The notes: a model not told the origin generated them from the letters alone. A stretch of DNA of 64,000 nucleotides from Modestobacter sp. Leaf380 (GCF_001424485.1 NZ_LMQC01000003.1:38660-102659), one strand, 5' to 3'. Positions 25,499 through 34,265 are shown, numbered from the stretch's first letter. Made by a program: numbers and translations.

Positions 25499-26218
25499 AT
25501 GACCCGCGTCGTCCTCGTCACCGGCGGCACGTCCGGCATCGGACTGGCCCTGGCCGAGGCCTTCCTCGCCGACGGGGCCTCCGTGGCCGTCTGCGGCCGG
25601 TCGCCGGCCGCACTGGACCGCTTCCGCACCGCGCACCCCGAGGCCCTGGCGGTGCAGGCCGACGTCACCGACCCCGCGGCACGCCGCGTCCTGCTCGACG
25701 CGGTGGTCGACCGGTTCGGCCACCTGGACGTGCTGGTCAACAACGCCGGCAGCTTCGTGGAATGCGACTTCACCACCGGCCTGCGCGCCCTGGACGGCCT
25801 CGCCCAGGAGATCGACCTCAACCTGACCGCACCGATCCGGCTGACCGCCGAGGTGCTCGAGCGGTGGCCGACCCCCGAGGCCGTCGTCGTCGTCACGTCG
25901 GGGTTCGCCCTGGTCTCCCCCACCCGGGCACCCACCTACGGCGCCGTCAAGGCCGGGCTGCAGGGCTTCGCCGACGGCCTCCGGCGGCAGCTGGCACCCG
26001 CGGGCACGCACGTCCTCGAGGTGCTCCCGCCCACCACCGACACCCCGATGACCGCCGGCCAGGCGGTGGACAAGCTGTCCCCCGCCGACGTCGCGCGGTC
26101 CACCCTGGCCGCACTCGGCCGGCGCCGCCGCACCGCCACCCCGGGGGACACCCGCGTACTGCCGGCCCTGCTCCGCCTGGCACCCCGCACGGCCGACCGG
26201 GTGGTCGGGAGGCTCTGA
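25499..26218 (+). CDS. Short-chain dehydrogenase/reductase (DltE-like)
   Basis: A 239-residue SDR. The cofactor loop is TGGTSGIGLALA, the structural motif is NNAG (VLVNNAGS), and the catalytic residues are Ser in VVVVTSGFAL and YGAVK (Tyr-x-x-x-Lys). CGRSP after beta-2 suggests NADP preference. The closest named relatives by pattern are DltE-like oxidoreductases; the substrate is unknown. ATG 25499 has AGGAG 7 nt upstream. It is probably induced when the divergent TetR protein binds its ligand. Confidence 0.92.
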   Translation: MTRVVLVTGGTSGIGLALAEAFLADGASVAVCGRSPAALDRFRTAHPEALAVQADVTDPAARRVLLDAVVDRFGHLDVLVNNAGSFVECDFTTGLRALDGLAQEIDLNLTAPIRLTAEVLERWPTPEAVVVVTSGFALVSPTRAPTYGAVKAGLQGFADGLRRQLAPAGTHVLEVLPPTTDTPMTAGQAVDKLSPADVARSTLAALGRRRRTATPGDTRVLPALLRLAPRTADRVVGRL

Positions 26219-26270
26219 GCGGCGGCGGCGTCGGCGGCACCGGGGTCCGGACGACGACCGGTGACGCCGC

Positions 26271-26846
26271 TCAGCCCGACCGGTCGACCTGCTCCACCAG
26301 CACCGCGCGGGACGGGTCCACCTCCTCGGGCGGGGTGATGCCCAGGTCGGCGAGGTGGCTCAGCAGGAGTGGGCGGTCGAGCCGGTCCCGGATGCGCCGG
26401 GCGCGGTACCGGTCGACGTCCTCGAAGGGCAGCGGCGTCCCCGAGGCGTGCCAGGACCACCGCCCGTCCGTGGCCGACGCCGAGAGCGTCCGCTGCGGTG
26501 CCAGCGGTGGCTCGCCGTCCGGGCCGGTGACCCACAGCTGGGTCGCGGCGTGAGCGGGCCCGTAGGGCGGGACGTGCTGGGCCATGACGTGCTGCACCCC
26601 CAGCCGCCGGGCGACGACCACGGCGGAGGCAGTGGGGTCGCCACCGTGCGGGGCGTCGTTCAGGTAGGCGGTCCACCGGCCCGCGGGCAGCAGGAGCTCC
26701 CGACGCCAGGGCGACTCCCCGGGCAGCAGCTCCGCCAGGCCACGCTCAGGGCCCTCGACGACCCGCGTCCGTTGCCCCAGACCGCTCCGCCACGCCACCA
26801 GGTCGGCGAGCACGACGTCCACCGGTGCGGCGAGGAACTGCACCAT
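26271..26846 (-). CDS. Hypothetical protein
   Basis: A 191-residue soluble protein with no family recognised. It has Trp- and Arg-rich segments ([42 protein letters not shown]) and no membrane helix. The mix of conserved-looking aromatic residues and normal codon bias supports a real gene. ATG 26846 was chosen because it opens on [17 protein letters not shown], a plausible first strand and helix. The ribosome site is weak. It is divergent from the chemotaxis gene downstream and follows the SDR gene tail to tail. Confidence 0.7.
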   Translation of the reverse strand: MVQFLAAPVDVVLADLVAWRSGLGQRTRVVEGPERGLAELLPGESPWRRELLLPAGRWTAYLNDAPHGGDPTASAVVVARRLGVQHVMAQHVPPYGPAHAATQLWVTGPDGEPPLAPQRTLSASATDGRWSWHASGTPLPFEDVDRYRARRIRDRLDRPLLLSHLADLGITPPEEVDPSRAVLVEQVDRSG

Positions 26847-27000
26847 GCACCCCGCGGGGTGCGCCGAGCCGCCGAGGAGTCCGGTCACCACGCCAGACCA
26901 CCACACGGGACCACCACACCGGACCACCGCGCCACGACCGGGACGGCCGACGGGACGCCGGCCGACCCACCCCCTCCGGGTCCCACAATTCCGGATTGGG

Positions 27001-27030
27001 CTTCAGCCCACGCCGTGGCGGCCGTTACTG
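27001..27030 (+). promoter_or_regulatory. FliA (sigma-28)-like promoter of the tandem-GAF chemotaxis gene
   Basis: CTTCAG (27001-27006), 14 bp, then GCCGTTAC (27021-27028), 49 nt before GTG 27078. It matches the element before the GAF-EAL gene at 21810 in both boxes, in spacing and in distance. A sigma-28 factor driving a chemotaxis gene is what would be expected in a motile bacterium. Confidence 0.5.
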
Positions 27031-27077
27031 CTGTCAGCGCGCCGTCCCGGGCGAGCCCGGAGAGCGGAGACCCTGCT

Positions 27078-28625
27078 GTGTTCCCCAGTCGCAACGCCCG
27101 CGTCGTCGATGCCCCTCCCGCGGACGACCTGGGCCAGGACGTCGACGCCGTGGCCGCGGTCATCGCCGCGCTGGCCCAGGCCACCGACACCAAGGGCGCC
27201 GTCGTGGCTGCGCTGACCGCGGTGCGGGAGGCCTTCGGGTACGCCTACGGCTCGCACTGGGTCATCGACCCCGCCGACGACACCCTGCACTTCTCCTCCG
27301 ACTCGGGCTCGGTCAGCCCGGAGTTCGCCGCGGTCACCGCGACGGCCACCTTCGCGCGCGGCGTCGGCCTCTCCGGGCGGGCGTGGGCGACCCGGGACCT
27401 GGTCGTCACGGCCAACCTCGGCGAGATGACCGACTGCGTGCGGGCACCGGTGGCCCAGAAGGTCGGGGTGCGCTCGGGCATCTGCTTCCCGCTGTTCAGC
27501 GAGGGCAAGGTGACCGGGACGATGGACTTCTTCTGCATGAAGGAGCTCACCCCCTCCCCCCGCCGGTTGACCACGCTGCGCTGCGTGGGGACGCTGGTCT
27601 CCCAGGCCATCGCCCGGTTCGCCGCCGTGGCCGCCGATGCCAAGACCGCCCAGGACGTCGCCGCGGTCACCCAGGTGCTCCAGCAGCTGACCCTCACCGA
27701 CGACGCCGACTCGGCCCTGCAGATCGCCCTGGACACGATCCGCGCCGAGTTCGGCTGGGCCTACGGCTCCTTCTGGCGGGTCGACACCTCGGCGCGGGTG
27801 CTGCGGTTCGAGCGGGAGTCCGGCGACGCCGGGCCCGAGTTCCGCGCCGTGACGCTGTCGGCGACCTTCGCGCCGGGCGTCGGGCTGTCCGGGCGCACCT
27901 GGGCCAGCCGCGACCTCTTCTTCGTGCCCGACCTGGGTCAGATGACCGACTGCGTGCGGGCACCCGTCGCCCAGCGCGCCGGGGTGAAGTCCGGCGTCTG
28001 CATCCCCGTGGTGTGCGACGGGGAGATCATCGGCACGATGGACTTCTTCGCCACCTGGACGATGGTGCTCTCCCCCGGCCGCGAGGCCGCCCTGCGCAAC
28101 ACCGCGTTCCTGCTGGGCCAGACGCTCAACCGGATCGCCTCCACCGACCGGCTGTCCACCGCCGGACGGGAGCTCGTGCTGTCCATCGAGGAGGTCGAGC
28201 GCAACGTCCTCTCGGCGACCAACGTCGCCAGCGAGGGCCGCACCCTGGCCGAGGAGGCCAACCGGGTCGTCGCCGAGCTCGGCGCCTCCAGCCGACAGGT
28301 CGGCAAGGTCGCCCAGACCATCGACAACATCGCCGCCCAGACCAACCTGCTCGCCCTCAACGCCACCATCGAGGCCGCCCGCGCAGGCGAAGCCGGCAAG
28401 GGCTTCGCGGTCGTGGCCAACGAGGTCAAGGAGCTGGCCCGGGAGACCGCCGTGGCCACCACCGACGTCAGCGCGAAGATCACCGCCATCCAGGAGCAGG
28501 TCGACGCCGTCGTCAGCTCCCTGGCCTCGATCGGCACCGTCATCGAGACGATCAACGAGACCCAGGCGGTCATCGGCGGGGTGCTGACCGAGCAGGTCGC
28601 GGTGACCCGGGCGATCCTGGGCTGA
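27078..28625 (+). CDS. Soluble chemotaxis receptor with two tandem GAF domains
   Basis: A 515-residue cytoplasmic protein with no TM helix or HAMP. Two GAF domains (about residues 20-180 and 195-350) are repeats of each other: each has FGYAYGSHW or [10 protein letters not shown](A)xGVGLSGR(A/T)[13 protein letters not shown] and GTMDFF. The MCP signalling region follows from about 360, with the tip [20 protein letters not shown]. The region after the tip is short, so the coiled coil belongs to a short-length class. The paired GAF domains may sense a cytoplasmic or redox signal; the Cys in MTDCVRAP is present in both. GTG 27078 follows GCGGAGA. Confidence 0.93.
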   Translation: MFPSRNARVVDAPPADDLGQDVDAVAAVIAALAQATDTKGAVVAALTAVREAFGYAYGSHWVIDPADDTLHFSSDSGSVSPEFAAVTATATFARGVGLSGRAWATRDLVVTANLGEMTDCVRAPVAQKVGVRSGICFPLFSEGKVTGTMDFFCMKELTPSPRRLTTLRCVGTLVSQAIARFAAVAADAKTAQDVAAVTQVLQQLTLTDDADSALQIALDTIRAEFGWAYGSFWRVDTSARVLRFERESGDAGPEFRAVTLSATFAPGVGLSGRTWASRDLFFVPDLGQMTDCVRAPVAQRAGVKSGVCIPVVCDGEIIGTMDFFATWTMVLSPGREAALRNTAFLLGQTLNRIASTDRLSTAGRELVLSIEEVERNVLSATNVASEGRTLAEEANRVVAELGASSRQVGKVAQTIDNIAAQTNLLALNATIEAARAGEAGKGFAVVANEVKELARETAVATTDVSAKITAIQEQVDAVVSSLASIGTVIETINETQAVIGGVLTEQVAVTRAILG

Positions 28626-28649
28626 GCACGACGGCGCCCGTGCCCGCCG

Positions 28650-28806
28650 GACCCGGGGCGCGTGCGTTGCCGCCGTCACGACCCCGGCGGCCCGCACCCG
28701 GGCGGCCAGCTCGGGGTCGGCGTGGTCGCCGGGCTCGACGCCGGCGGCCCGCAGCGCCTCGTGGTGCCGCGGCGAGGCCGCACCGACGACCCGAGCGTGT
28801 GGTGTC
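28650..28806 (-). pseudogene. Fragment of a zinc-type/quinone oxidoreductase (MDR) gene
   Basis: The minus strand codes for about 50 residues including ARVVGAASPRHHEALRAAG and HADPELAARVRAAG. This is the pattern after the Rossmann loop of medium-chain dehydrogenase/quinone reductases. No start, no cofactor loop before it and no C-terminal half are present, and the frame fades into unrelated sequence. It lies just downstream of the phnE stop on the same strand. The assignment is by eye and should be treated as likely rather than certain. Confidence 0.45.
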
Positions 28807-28825
28807 GAGCGGAGGCGCCCGTGGA

Positions 28826-30442
28826 TCAGCGGACGGCGGACCGGGCCCGCGCGCTGACCAGGTCGACGGCCAGGGTGAGCAGCACCATCGCCACCAGCAC
28901 GGTGGCCACGGCAGGCCAGTCGAAGGACGCGGTCTCCGCCGAGAGCAGGACCCCGATCCCCCCGGCCCCGAGCAGACCGACCAGCACCGAGTCCCGGACG
29001 GCCACCTCCCACCGGTAGAGGGCGAAGGCCAGGGTGGGCCCGACGGCGCGGGGTGCGGTGCCGACCAACCACGCGCCGACCGGCCGCGCACCGAGGGCGT
29101 CCAGCGCGGCCCGGGGGCGGGGGTCGAGCTCCTCGACGACCTCGGCGGTGAGCCGTCCCAGCACCCCGAGCGTGTACAGCCCCAGCGCGAGCGCCCCCGG
29201 CAGCACACCGGGCAGGAACACGAAGAGCACCACCAGCGCCCAGACCGGCGGCGGCACGGCGCGCAGCACGAGCAGCACCGCCCGGACGGCGACACCCGCC
29301 ACCCGCCGGCCCGGCCCGGCGCCCGGGCCCGGGTGGGCGGCCACGCCGGACAGCGCCACCGCCCCGGTGAGGGCCACCGCGATCGCGACGACCGACATCT
29401 GCAGCGTCTCCACCGACAGGGCGACCACCCGACGCAGCAGCTCGCCGTCCACGGCCGGCGGCCAGGCCGCGGCCAGCACGTGGCCGACCTGCTCGCGGGC
29501 CCGGGCGCCGACCAGGGTGCGCACGTCCAGCGCCAGGTACCAGGCCGACCAGCCGACCAGCACCAGCACGCCGGCCACCGCGCCGACCAGCACCCGGTCC
29601 CGGCGCAGCACCCCGGCCGGCGCCTGGGCGGGGGCGGCCAGCCGGCGGCGCACCGCCCGCCCGCCGACGTCGGCGAGCAGGCACAGCAGCGCGATCGCGT
29701 AGACCGCCGTCCAGACCTGCGGCCAGCGCAACGACTGGAAGGACAACGACAGCTGGTTCCCCAGCCCGCCGGCTCCGATCAGGCCCAGCACGACGGCGGA
29801 GCGGACGGCGCACTCCAGCCGGTAGAACGCGTAGGCCAGGAGCCCGCCGGCCGCGGGGGGCAGCAGGCCGTAGAGCACCGCGGCGGACCGGGACGCACCG
29901 GCGGCCCGCAGCGCGTCGTGCCCGCCCCGGGGGACCTCGTCGACCAGGTCGGCGAACACCTTGGCGGTGACCGCGCCGTACGGGATGCCGATGGCGAGCA
30001 CCCCGACCCACGGGTCCAGGCCCAGCACGTTGACCAGCAGCAGTCCCCAGACCGCCTCGTGCAGACCGCGCGGGACGGCGAGCGCACCCCGGGTGAGGGT
30101 CCAGCCCAGGCGTCGTCGTCCCCAGGTGGTGCGGGCGACGGCGACCGCACCGAGCGCGCCCAGCACGACCGCCAGGCCCGCCCCGAGCGCGGCGTAGGCG
30201 ACGGTGACCAGCGCGGCGCCGCCGAGCACGGCGAGGAGGTCCCCGCTCAGGTCCGGGTGCACCGCCCCGGCGGCGAACCGGCCCGCCTGGGACAGCCCCG
30301 CCGGGTTGAGCACGTCCCCGGTGAGGGCACCGGTGCCGGCCAGCGACCACAGCACGAGTGCGACGGCGCCCAGTCCCCAGGCCCACCGGCGACGGTCCCG
30401 GACCAACGGGGCGACCGCCCGCGGACGCTCGAGCACCGTCAC
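28826..30442 (-). CDS. phnE: Phosphonate-type ABC permease, fused PhnE-PhnE
   Basis: A 538-residue membrane protein made of two binding-protein-dependent permease domains in tandem. The first half contains GASRSAAVLYGLLPPAAG and the second GARPVGAWLVGTAPRAVG, both EAA-loop equivalents that contact the ATPase. Each half ends with a helix pair near GLIGAGGLGNQL and GLLGAGGIGVLL. Most bacteria have one or two separate phnE genes; here they are one chain. GTG 30442 overlaps the phnC stop by 4 nt. With phnD and phnC it forms an importer for phosphonate, phosphite or a related anion; no C-P lyase genes are near. Confidence 0.9.
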   Translation of the reverse strand: MTVLERPRAVAPLVRDRRRWAWGLGAVALVLWSLAGTGALTGDVLNPAGLSQAGRFAAGAVHPDLSGDLLAVLGGAALVTVAYAALGAGLAVVLGALGAVAVARTTWGRRRLGWTLTRGALAVPRGLHEAVWGLLLVNVLGLDPWVGVLAIGIPYGAVTAKVFADLVDEVPRGGHDALRAAGASRSAAVLYGLLPPAAGGLLAYAFYRLECAVRSAVVLGLIGAGGLGNQLSLSFQSLRWPQVWTAVYAIALLCLLADVGGRAVRRRLAAPAQAPAGVLRRDRVLVGAVAGVLVLVGWSAWYLALDVRTLVGARAREQVGHVLAAAWPPAVDGELLRRVVALSVETLQMSVVAIAVALTGAVALSGVAAHPGPGAGPGRRVAGVAVRAVLLVLRAVPPPVWALVVLFVFLPGVLPGALALGLYTLGVLGRLTAEVVEELDPRPRAALDALGARPVGAWLVGTAPRAVGPTLAFALYRWEVAVRDSVLVGLLGAGGIGVLLSAETASFDWPAVATVLVAMVLLTLAVDLVSARARSAVR

Positions 30443-31185
30443 CGGGTCACCCCGTAGAAGGCCTCGAGCGCGCGCAGGTCCAGGTCGGCGGCGGGCCGGT
30501 CCAGCACCACCCGGCCGGCGACCAGACCGACCACCCGGTCGCAGTGCCGCAGCGCGAGCGCCGGGTCGTGCAGGCAGGCCACGAGCGCGCCGCCGGTGTC
30601 GGCGGCCAGCCCGGCGAGCACCTCCAGCGCGGTGTCGGCCAGCGCCGGGTCCAGCGCGGACGCCGGCTCGTCGGCGAGCACCAGCTCGGGCCGCTGCACC
30701 AGCACCCGGGCCAGGGCGACCCGCTGCTGCTGACCCCCCGACAGCCGGTCGGTGCGGTCGAAGACCCGGTCGGCGAGCCCGACCCGGTCCAGCGCGGCGA
30801 CGACGTCCTCGACGCCCTGGGGTCGCAGCAGCGACCAGCCGGCCCGGGCGGCCGACCAGGACCCCAGCCGTCCGGCGTTGACGTTGTGCACCACCCGCAG
30901 CGGCCCGACCAGGTCCAGCTGCTGGTGCACGGTGCCCACCCGGGAGCGCAGCCGGCGCAGCCCGGCACCGGACAGCCCGGTCGGGTCGGCGCCGAGCACC
31001 CGCACCGCGCCGTCGGTGGGGGTGAGGGTGCCGTTGGCGACGCCCAGCAGCGTGGACTTCCCGGCACCGGAGGCGCCCACGACCGCCACCCGCTCGCCGG
31101 CGTGGACGGTGAGGTCGACGCCGGCGAGCGCGGTGGTCCGGCCGCGGACGACGGTGACCCCGTCCAGCTGCAGGACCGTGCTCAG
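30439..31185 (-). CDS. phnC: Phosphonate-type ABC transporter ATP-binding protein, probable CTG start
   Basis: A 248-residue ATPase: Walker A GASGAGKST, Q-loop TVHQQLDLVG, signature LSGGQQQRVALARV, Walker B LVLADEPASALD and switch CLHDP, matching PhnC. The frame has no ATG, GTG or TTG between the last residues of PhnD and a GTG that is too close to Walker A. The only sensible start is CTG at 31185, whose bases form CTGA with the phnD stop, a 4-nt overlap like the ATGA and GTGA overlaps in neighbouring operons. Upstream in-frame starts would run deep inside phnD. Confidence 0.85.
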   Translation of the reverse strand: MSTVLQLDGVTVVRGRTTALAGVDLTVHAGERVAVVGASGAGKSTLLGVANGTLTPTDGAVRVLGADPTGLSGAGLRRLRSRVGTVHQQLDLVGPLRVVHNVNAGRLGSWSAARAGWSLLRPQGVEDVVAALDRVGLADRVFDRTDRLSGGQQQRVALARVLVQRPELVLADEPASALDPALADTALEVLAGLAADTGGALVACLHDPALALRHCDRVVGLVAGRVVLDRPAADLDLRALEAFYGVTR

Positions 31186-32126
31186 CTGACCAGCCCCAGG
31201 TCGCGGCCGATCTCCTCGATCTGGTCGTACGCCGAGGCCCCGGTCGGGATGAACGACCCTGCCCCGAAGAGCTCGAGCACCTCGTCGTCGGCCGGCAGCC
31301 CGGTGAGCCACGCCAGCACCCGGTCGGGCAGGTCCTCCCCCAGCCGCTGGACCGCGTCGGGCCCGAGCAGCCAGTGGTAGTCGTGGTACCCCGGCGTCCG
31401 GGCGTACCGGACGACGGCGGGGTCGACCGTGCCCTCGGCCTGCCGGGAGGTCCACACCTGCTCGTTGAGCACCCCGGCCTGGTAGCTGCCCGAGGCCACC
31501 AGGGCCAGCGTCGCGTCGTGCGAGCCGGAGAACCCGGGGCCGCCCGGGAAGCCCTGCGGGTCCACACCGGCCTGCTGCAGGAACCAGGCGGGCATCAACC
31601 GGCCCGAGGTCGAGGTCTCGCTGCCGTAGGTGAACCGCAGCCCGGCCAGCGCTCCGAGGTCCTCGGCAGGGGCCAGCCCGGTGGCGGTGTTGACGACGAA
31701 GACGGAGTGGAAGTCGGCGTCGATGTCGCGCTGGGCGACCGGGACCGCACCGGGGGTCTGCAGCCGGGCCTGGACGCCGGTGAGGCCGCCGAACCAGACC
31801 AGGTCCAGGTCGCCGGTGCGGAACAGGGACACCGCGGCGGCGTAGTCGGTGACGGGCTCGTAGACGACGTCGAGGTCCAGGGCGGCCGACGCCGAGTCGG
31901 CGACCGCGCCGTACAGCCGGGCGAGGACCTCGGGGTCCTGGTCGGGGATGGCGCTGATCGTGAGGGTGTCGCGCCCGGACGACGAGCCGGAGACCGGGGA
32001 CTCCCGGCCCCCGCAGGCGGTGAGGGCGGCAGCGAGGGCGACGCCGGAGGCACCCAGGAAGGAGCGCCGGGTCAGCGGGGGTGCGAGGACGGGGCCACCC
32101 GACCGGGCGACGCGGGGACCGCGCAC
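31182..32126 (-). CDS. phnD: Phosphonate-type ABC substrate-binding lipoprotein
   Basis: A 314-residue periplasmic-binding-type lipoprotein. Residues about 20-45 carry LTRRSFLGASGVALAAALTAC: a twin-Arg-like start and a lipobox with Cys. The body is PhnD-like: SAIPDQDPEVLARLYGAV, DLVWFGGLTGVQARLQ, FHSVFVVNTATG and FTYGSETSTSGRLMPAWFL. It delivers substrate to the PhnC-PhnE transporter. GTG 32126 is the only suitable start before the signal peptide, yet it has no ribosome site of its own. It overlaps by one base the stop of a 13-codon leader ORF that does, so translation is probably coupled. Confidence 0.88.
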   Translation of the reverse strand: MRGPRVARSGGPVLAPPLTRRSFLGASGVALAAALTACGGRESPVSGSSSGRDTLTISAIPDQDPEVLARLYGAVADSASAALDLDVVYEPVTDYAAAVSLFRTGDLDLVWFGGLTGVQARLQTPGAVPVAQRDIDADFHSVFVVNTATGLAPAEDLGALAGLRFTYGSETSTSGRLMPAWFLQQAGVDPQGFPGGPGFSGSHDATLALVASGSYQAGVLNEQVWTSRQAEGTVDPAVVRYARTPGYHDYHWLLGPDAVQRLGEDLPDRVLAWLTGLPADDEVLELFGAGSFIPTGASAYDQIEEIGRDLGLVS

Positions 32127-32167
32127 TACGACTGCTCGGCGGGTCGGGGGGACGGTCGTCGGGACAC
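32126..32167 (-). CDS. Candidate 13-residue leader peptide upstream of phnD
   Basis: GTG 32167 follows CAGGAGG by a few bases and opens a short frame coding for MSRRPSPRPAEQS. Its TAG shares a base with the phnD GTG. The strong ribosome site sits on this mini-ORF rather than on phnD. It may be a leader that couples or regulates phnD translation. The alternative is chance in a repeat-rich region. Confidence 0.4.
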   Translation of the reverse strand: MSRRPSPRPAEQS

Positions 32168-32170
32168 GGG

Positions 32171-32212
32171 GCCTCCTGGGTCGGGTCTCCTGGAGCAGGT
32201 CTCCTGGAGGGG
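32171..32212 (-). repeat. Three tandem 14-bp repeats containing Shine-Dalgarno-like cores
   Basis: On the minus strand the units each contain CAGGAGA or CAGGAGG and repeat with a 14-bp period directly before the leader ORF of phnD. Copies one and two differ at few positions; the third ends in AGGAGG. Copy number would change the number of ribosome-binding-like cores. Confidence 0.7.
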
Positions 32213-32372
32213 ACACCCCCATCCTGCGGCCACCACCGCGGGCCAGCCCGTCGGTGCACCGGGGCCCCCGCTCGACCGGTGCGGCCGCCCGGCACGGACG
32301 CACCAGCGGGTAGAACGGTCCAGGACCCCCCCCACCCCACCGCACAGCCCCACCGCCGAACGGAGTGCCGCG

Positions 32373-33281
32373 ATGCCCGGTCCCCACCCGTCGTCAGCCG
32401 GCCCGGAGGAGCCCCCGGCCCCGGACCGGTCGGCATCCGAGGGCCACGTGGGCCGCATCCAGTCCGGCGGGCTGGACGCCCCGGACGACCCGACGGACCC
32501 CGACCTGCCGGCGAACCGGCCGGGGGGCACCGAGGTGCTCGCCGGGGCGGCCGGCGTCGAGCCCCGGCGGGGACTGGACCGGCACCGCATCGTGTCCGCG
32601 GCGGTCGCGTTCATCGACGAGCACGGACTGCCCGAGCTCAGCATGCGCAAGCTGGGGACCGCGCTCGGGGTGGAGGCCATGGCCCTCTACCGGTACGTCC
32701 CCGGCCGCGAGGACCTGCTGGACGGGGTGGTCGAGATGGTGGTGGACGAGCTGTACGCCGACCCCGACGTCTACTTCGAGCCCCGCCACGGATGGCACGA
32801 CTACCTGCACCGCCTGGCCCACGGGTTGCGCCGGATCGCCCTGGCACACCCGGCGGTGTTCCCCCTGGTGGCGACCCGGCCACCGGCCGCCCCCTGGGTG
32901 CGGCCCCCGCTGCGCAGCCTGCGCTGGGTCGAGTCCTTCCTGTCCGCGCTGACCAGCCACGGGTTCACCGACGACCAGGCCGTGGAGGCCTACCGGGCCT
33001 ACTCCAGCTTCCTGCTCGGGCACCTGCTGCTGGAGGTGGCCCAGCGTGGGGTCGCGATCAACGCGATCGACGACCCCGACGGCGACCCGTCGGCCGCGAT
33101 CGGGGACATGGACGCCTATCCCCTCATCGTGCGGCTGCAGCCCTCGCTGGCCCAGGACGAGACCGTGGCGGAGTTCGAGGAGTCGCTGGAGCACCTGGTC
33201 GAGCGCCTGGACGCCATCCTGGCGAAGGCACCCCGCCCCGAGACCGGCGGGTCCGCCGCCCGTGGAACGACTACACCGTAA
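32373..33281 (+). CDS. TetR-family regulator with long acidic N-terminal extension
   Basis: A 302-residue regulator. Residues 1-70 are polar, Pro/Asp-rich and probably disordered. The HTH follows (RHRIVSAAVAFIDEHGLPELSMRKLGTALGVEAMALYRYVPGREDLLDGV), a sequence typical of TetR proteins with the TetR_C (tetracycline repressor) core. The remaining 170 residues are helical and would form the ligand pocket and dimer face. ATG 32373 has GGAG about 7 nt upstream. It is divergent from phnD and may control it; equally it may bind the large inverted repeat overlapping its own stop codon. Ligand unknown. Confidence 0.88.
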   Translation: MPGPHPSSAGPEEPPAPDRSASEGHVGRIQSGGLDAPDDPTDPDLPANRPGGTEVLAGAAGVEPRRGLDRHRIVSAAVAFIDEHGLPELSMRKLGTALGVEAMALYRYVPGREDLLDGVVEMVVDELYADPDVYFEPRHGWHDYLHRLAHGLRRIALAHPAVFPLVATRPPAAPWVRPPLRSLRWVESFLSALTSHGFTDDQAVEAYRAYSSFLLGHLLLEVAQRGVAINAIDDPDGDPSAAIGDMDAYPLIVRLQPSLAQDETVAEFEESLEHLVERLDAILAKAPRPETGGSAARGTTTP

Positions 33282-33312
33282 ACAATCGACGGCCGCACTT
33301 GTTTACGGTGTA
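33272..33312. repeat. AT-rich inverted repeat, 14-bp perfect arms
   Basis: TACACCGTAAACAA (33272-33285) and TTGTTTACGGTGTA (33299-33312) are exact reverse complements, 13 bp apart. The left arm includes the TAA stop of the TetR gene. The arms are far less GC-rich than anything around them and no T-run follows, which argues for a protein-binding site rather than a terminator. TATCTG just after the right arm could be a -10 for the PRC-barrel gene. Confidence 0.8.
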
Positions 33313-33482
33313 TCTGGGTGGGCACTGAGGAGTCGTCTCGCCGGGTTGTGACGCTCAGCCCGGGACGCGCACGGCGACTGTCAGTCGCACGCCGCGCAGC
33401 GCACGACCGCCGCGCGACCCCCACCCCACCCGCACCGCCGGCCCGCCCGGCCGATGTGGGCTGCTCACCTCCGGGAGCACAC

Positions 33483-34265
33483 GTGATCACCGAGAACGAC
33501 ATCAGCACCGTCATCGGCGCCGACGCCGTCGACACCGACGGCGACGAGATCGGCACCGTCTCCGAGGTCTACCTCGACGACCAGTCCGGACGCCCCGAGT
33601 GGGCGACGGTCACGACCGGCCTGTTCGGCACCAAGGAGACCTTCATCCCGCTGGCCCAGGCCGAGCTGTCCGGGGGCTCCCTGCGGTTCCCCTACGACAA
33701 GGCCACGGTGTCCGACGCCCCGAAGATCGAGGCCGAGGGCCACCTGTCCCCGGAGGAGGAGACCGAGCTCTACCGCTACTACGGCGTCGGCGAGGCCACC
33801 ACGCAGACCGCCGGCACGACGGAGACCACGGACCGCTCCGCCGCGCTGTCCGGCGACCAGCGCGAGGACCGCCGGGACGCCCCCGGCACCGTCGGCCACG
33901 ACACCTCCGGCCCCACCACGGACGACGCCATGACCCGCTCCGAGGAGCGGCTCACCGTCGGCACCGAGTCCGTGGAGACCGGGCGGGCCCGGCTGCGCAA
34001 GCACGTCGTCACCGAGAACGTGACCCGCACCGTGCCGGTCTCCCACGAGGAGGTCCGCATCGAGCGCGAGCCGATCACCGAGCACGAGGTCACCCTCCAC
34101 GCCGAGCGTCCGGTCGTGCAGAAGGAGACCGTGCCCGTCGAGCGGGTCCAGCTGGACACCCGGACCGTCACCGACCAGGAGACGGTGGCCGAGACCGTCG
34201 CGCACGAGGAGATCGAGCAGGTCGAGGACGACGTCGTCCCGACCGGGCGCGACCACCGGGACTGA
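33483..34265 (+). CDS. PRC-barrel and DUF2382 stress-type protein
   Basis: A 260-residue soluble protein. Residues about 1-75 form a PRC-barrel (VDTDGDEIGTVSEVYLDD, WATVTTGLFGTKETFIPL). An acidic Thr-rich linker follows, then a DUF2382 domain (SEERLTVGTESVETGRARLRKHVV, VPVSHEEVRIEREPI, VQKETVPVERVQL). This pair is frequent in actinobacteria and cyanobacteria, often linked to osmotic or general stress, but the biochemical role is unknown. GTG 33483 has GGGAG 7 nt upstream. It is followed by a strong terminator, so it is probably a single-gene unit. Confidence 0.9.
   Translation: MITENDISTVIGADAVDTDGDEIGTVSEVYLDDQSGRPEWATVTTGLFGTKETFIPLAQAELSGGSLRFPYDKATVSDAPKIEAEGHLSPEEETELYRYYGVGEATTQTAGTTETTDRSAALSGDQREDRRDAPGTVGHDTSGPTTDDAMTRSEERLTVGTESVETGRARLRKHVVTENVTRTVPVSHEEVRIEREPITEHEVTLHAERPVVQKETVPVERVQLDTRTVTDQETVAETVAHEEIEQVEDDVVPTGRDHRD

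Noticed and set aside
26825..30457. Very long plus-strand open frame of about 1200 codons
   Set aside because: It runs in a shadow frame of the chemoreceptor gene and antisense to phnE; the translation is Arg/Gly/Pro-rich noise, normal for very GC-rich DNA.
30439..32436. Longer phnC beginning inside phnD
   Set aside because: That frame through phnD is a shadow without start or similarity; the PhnC domain begins only after the phnD stop.
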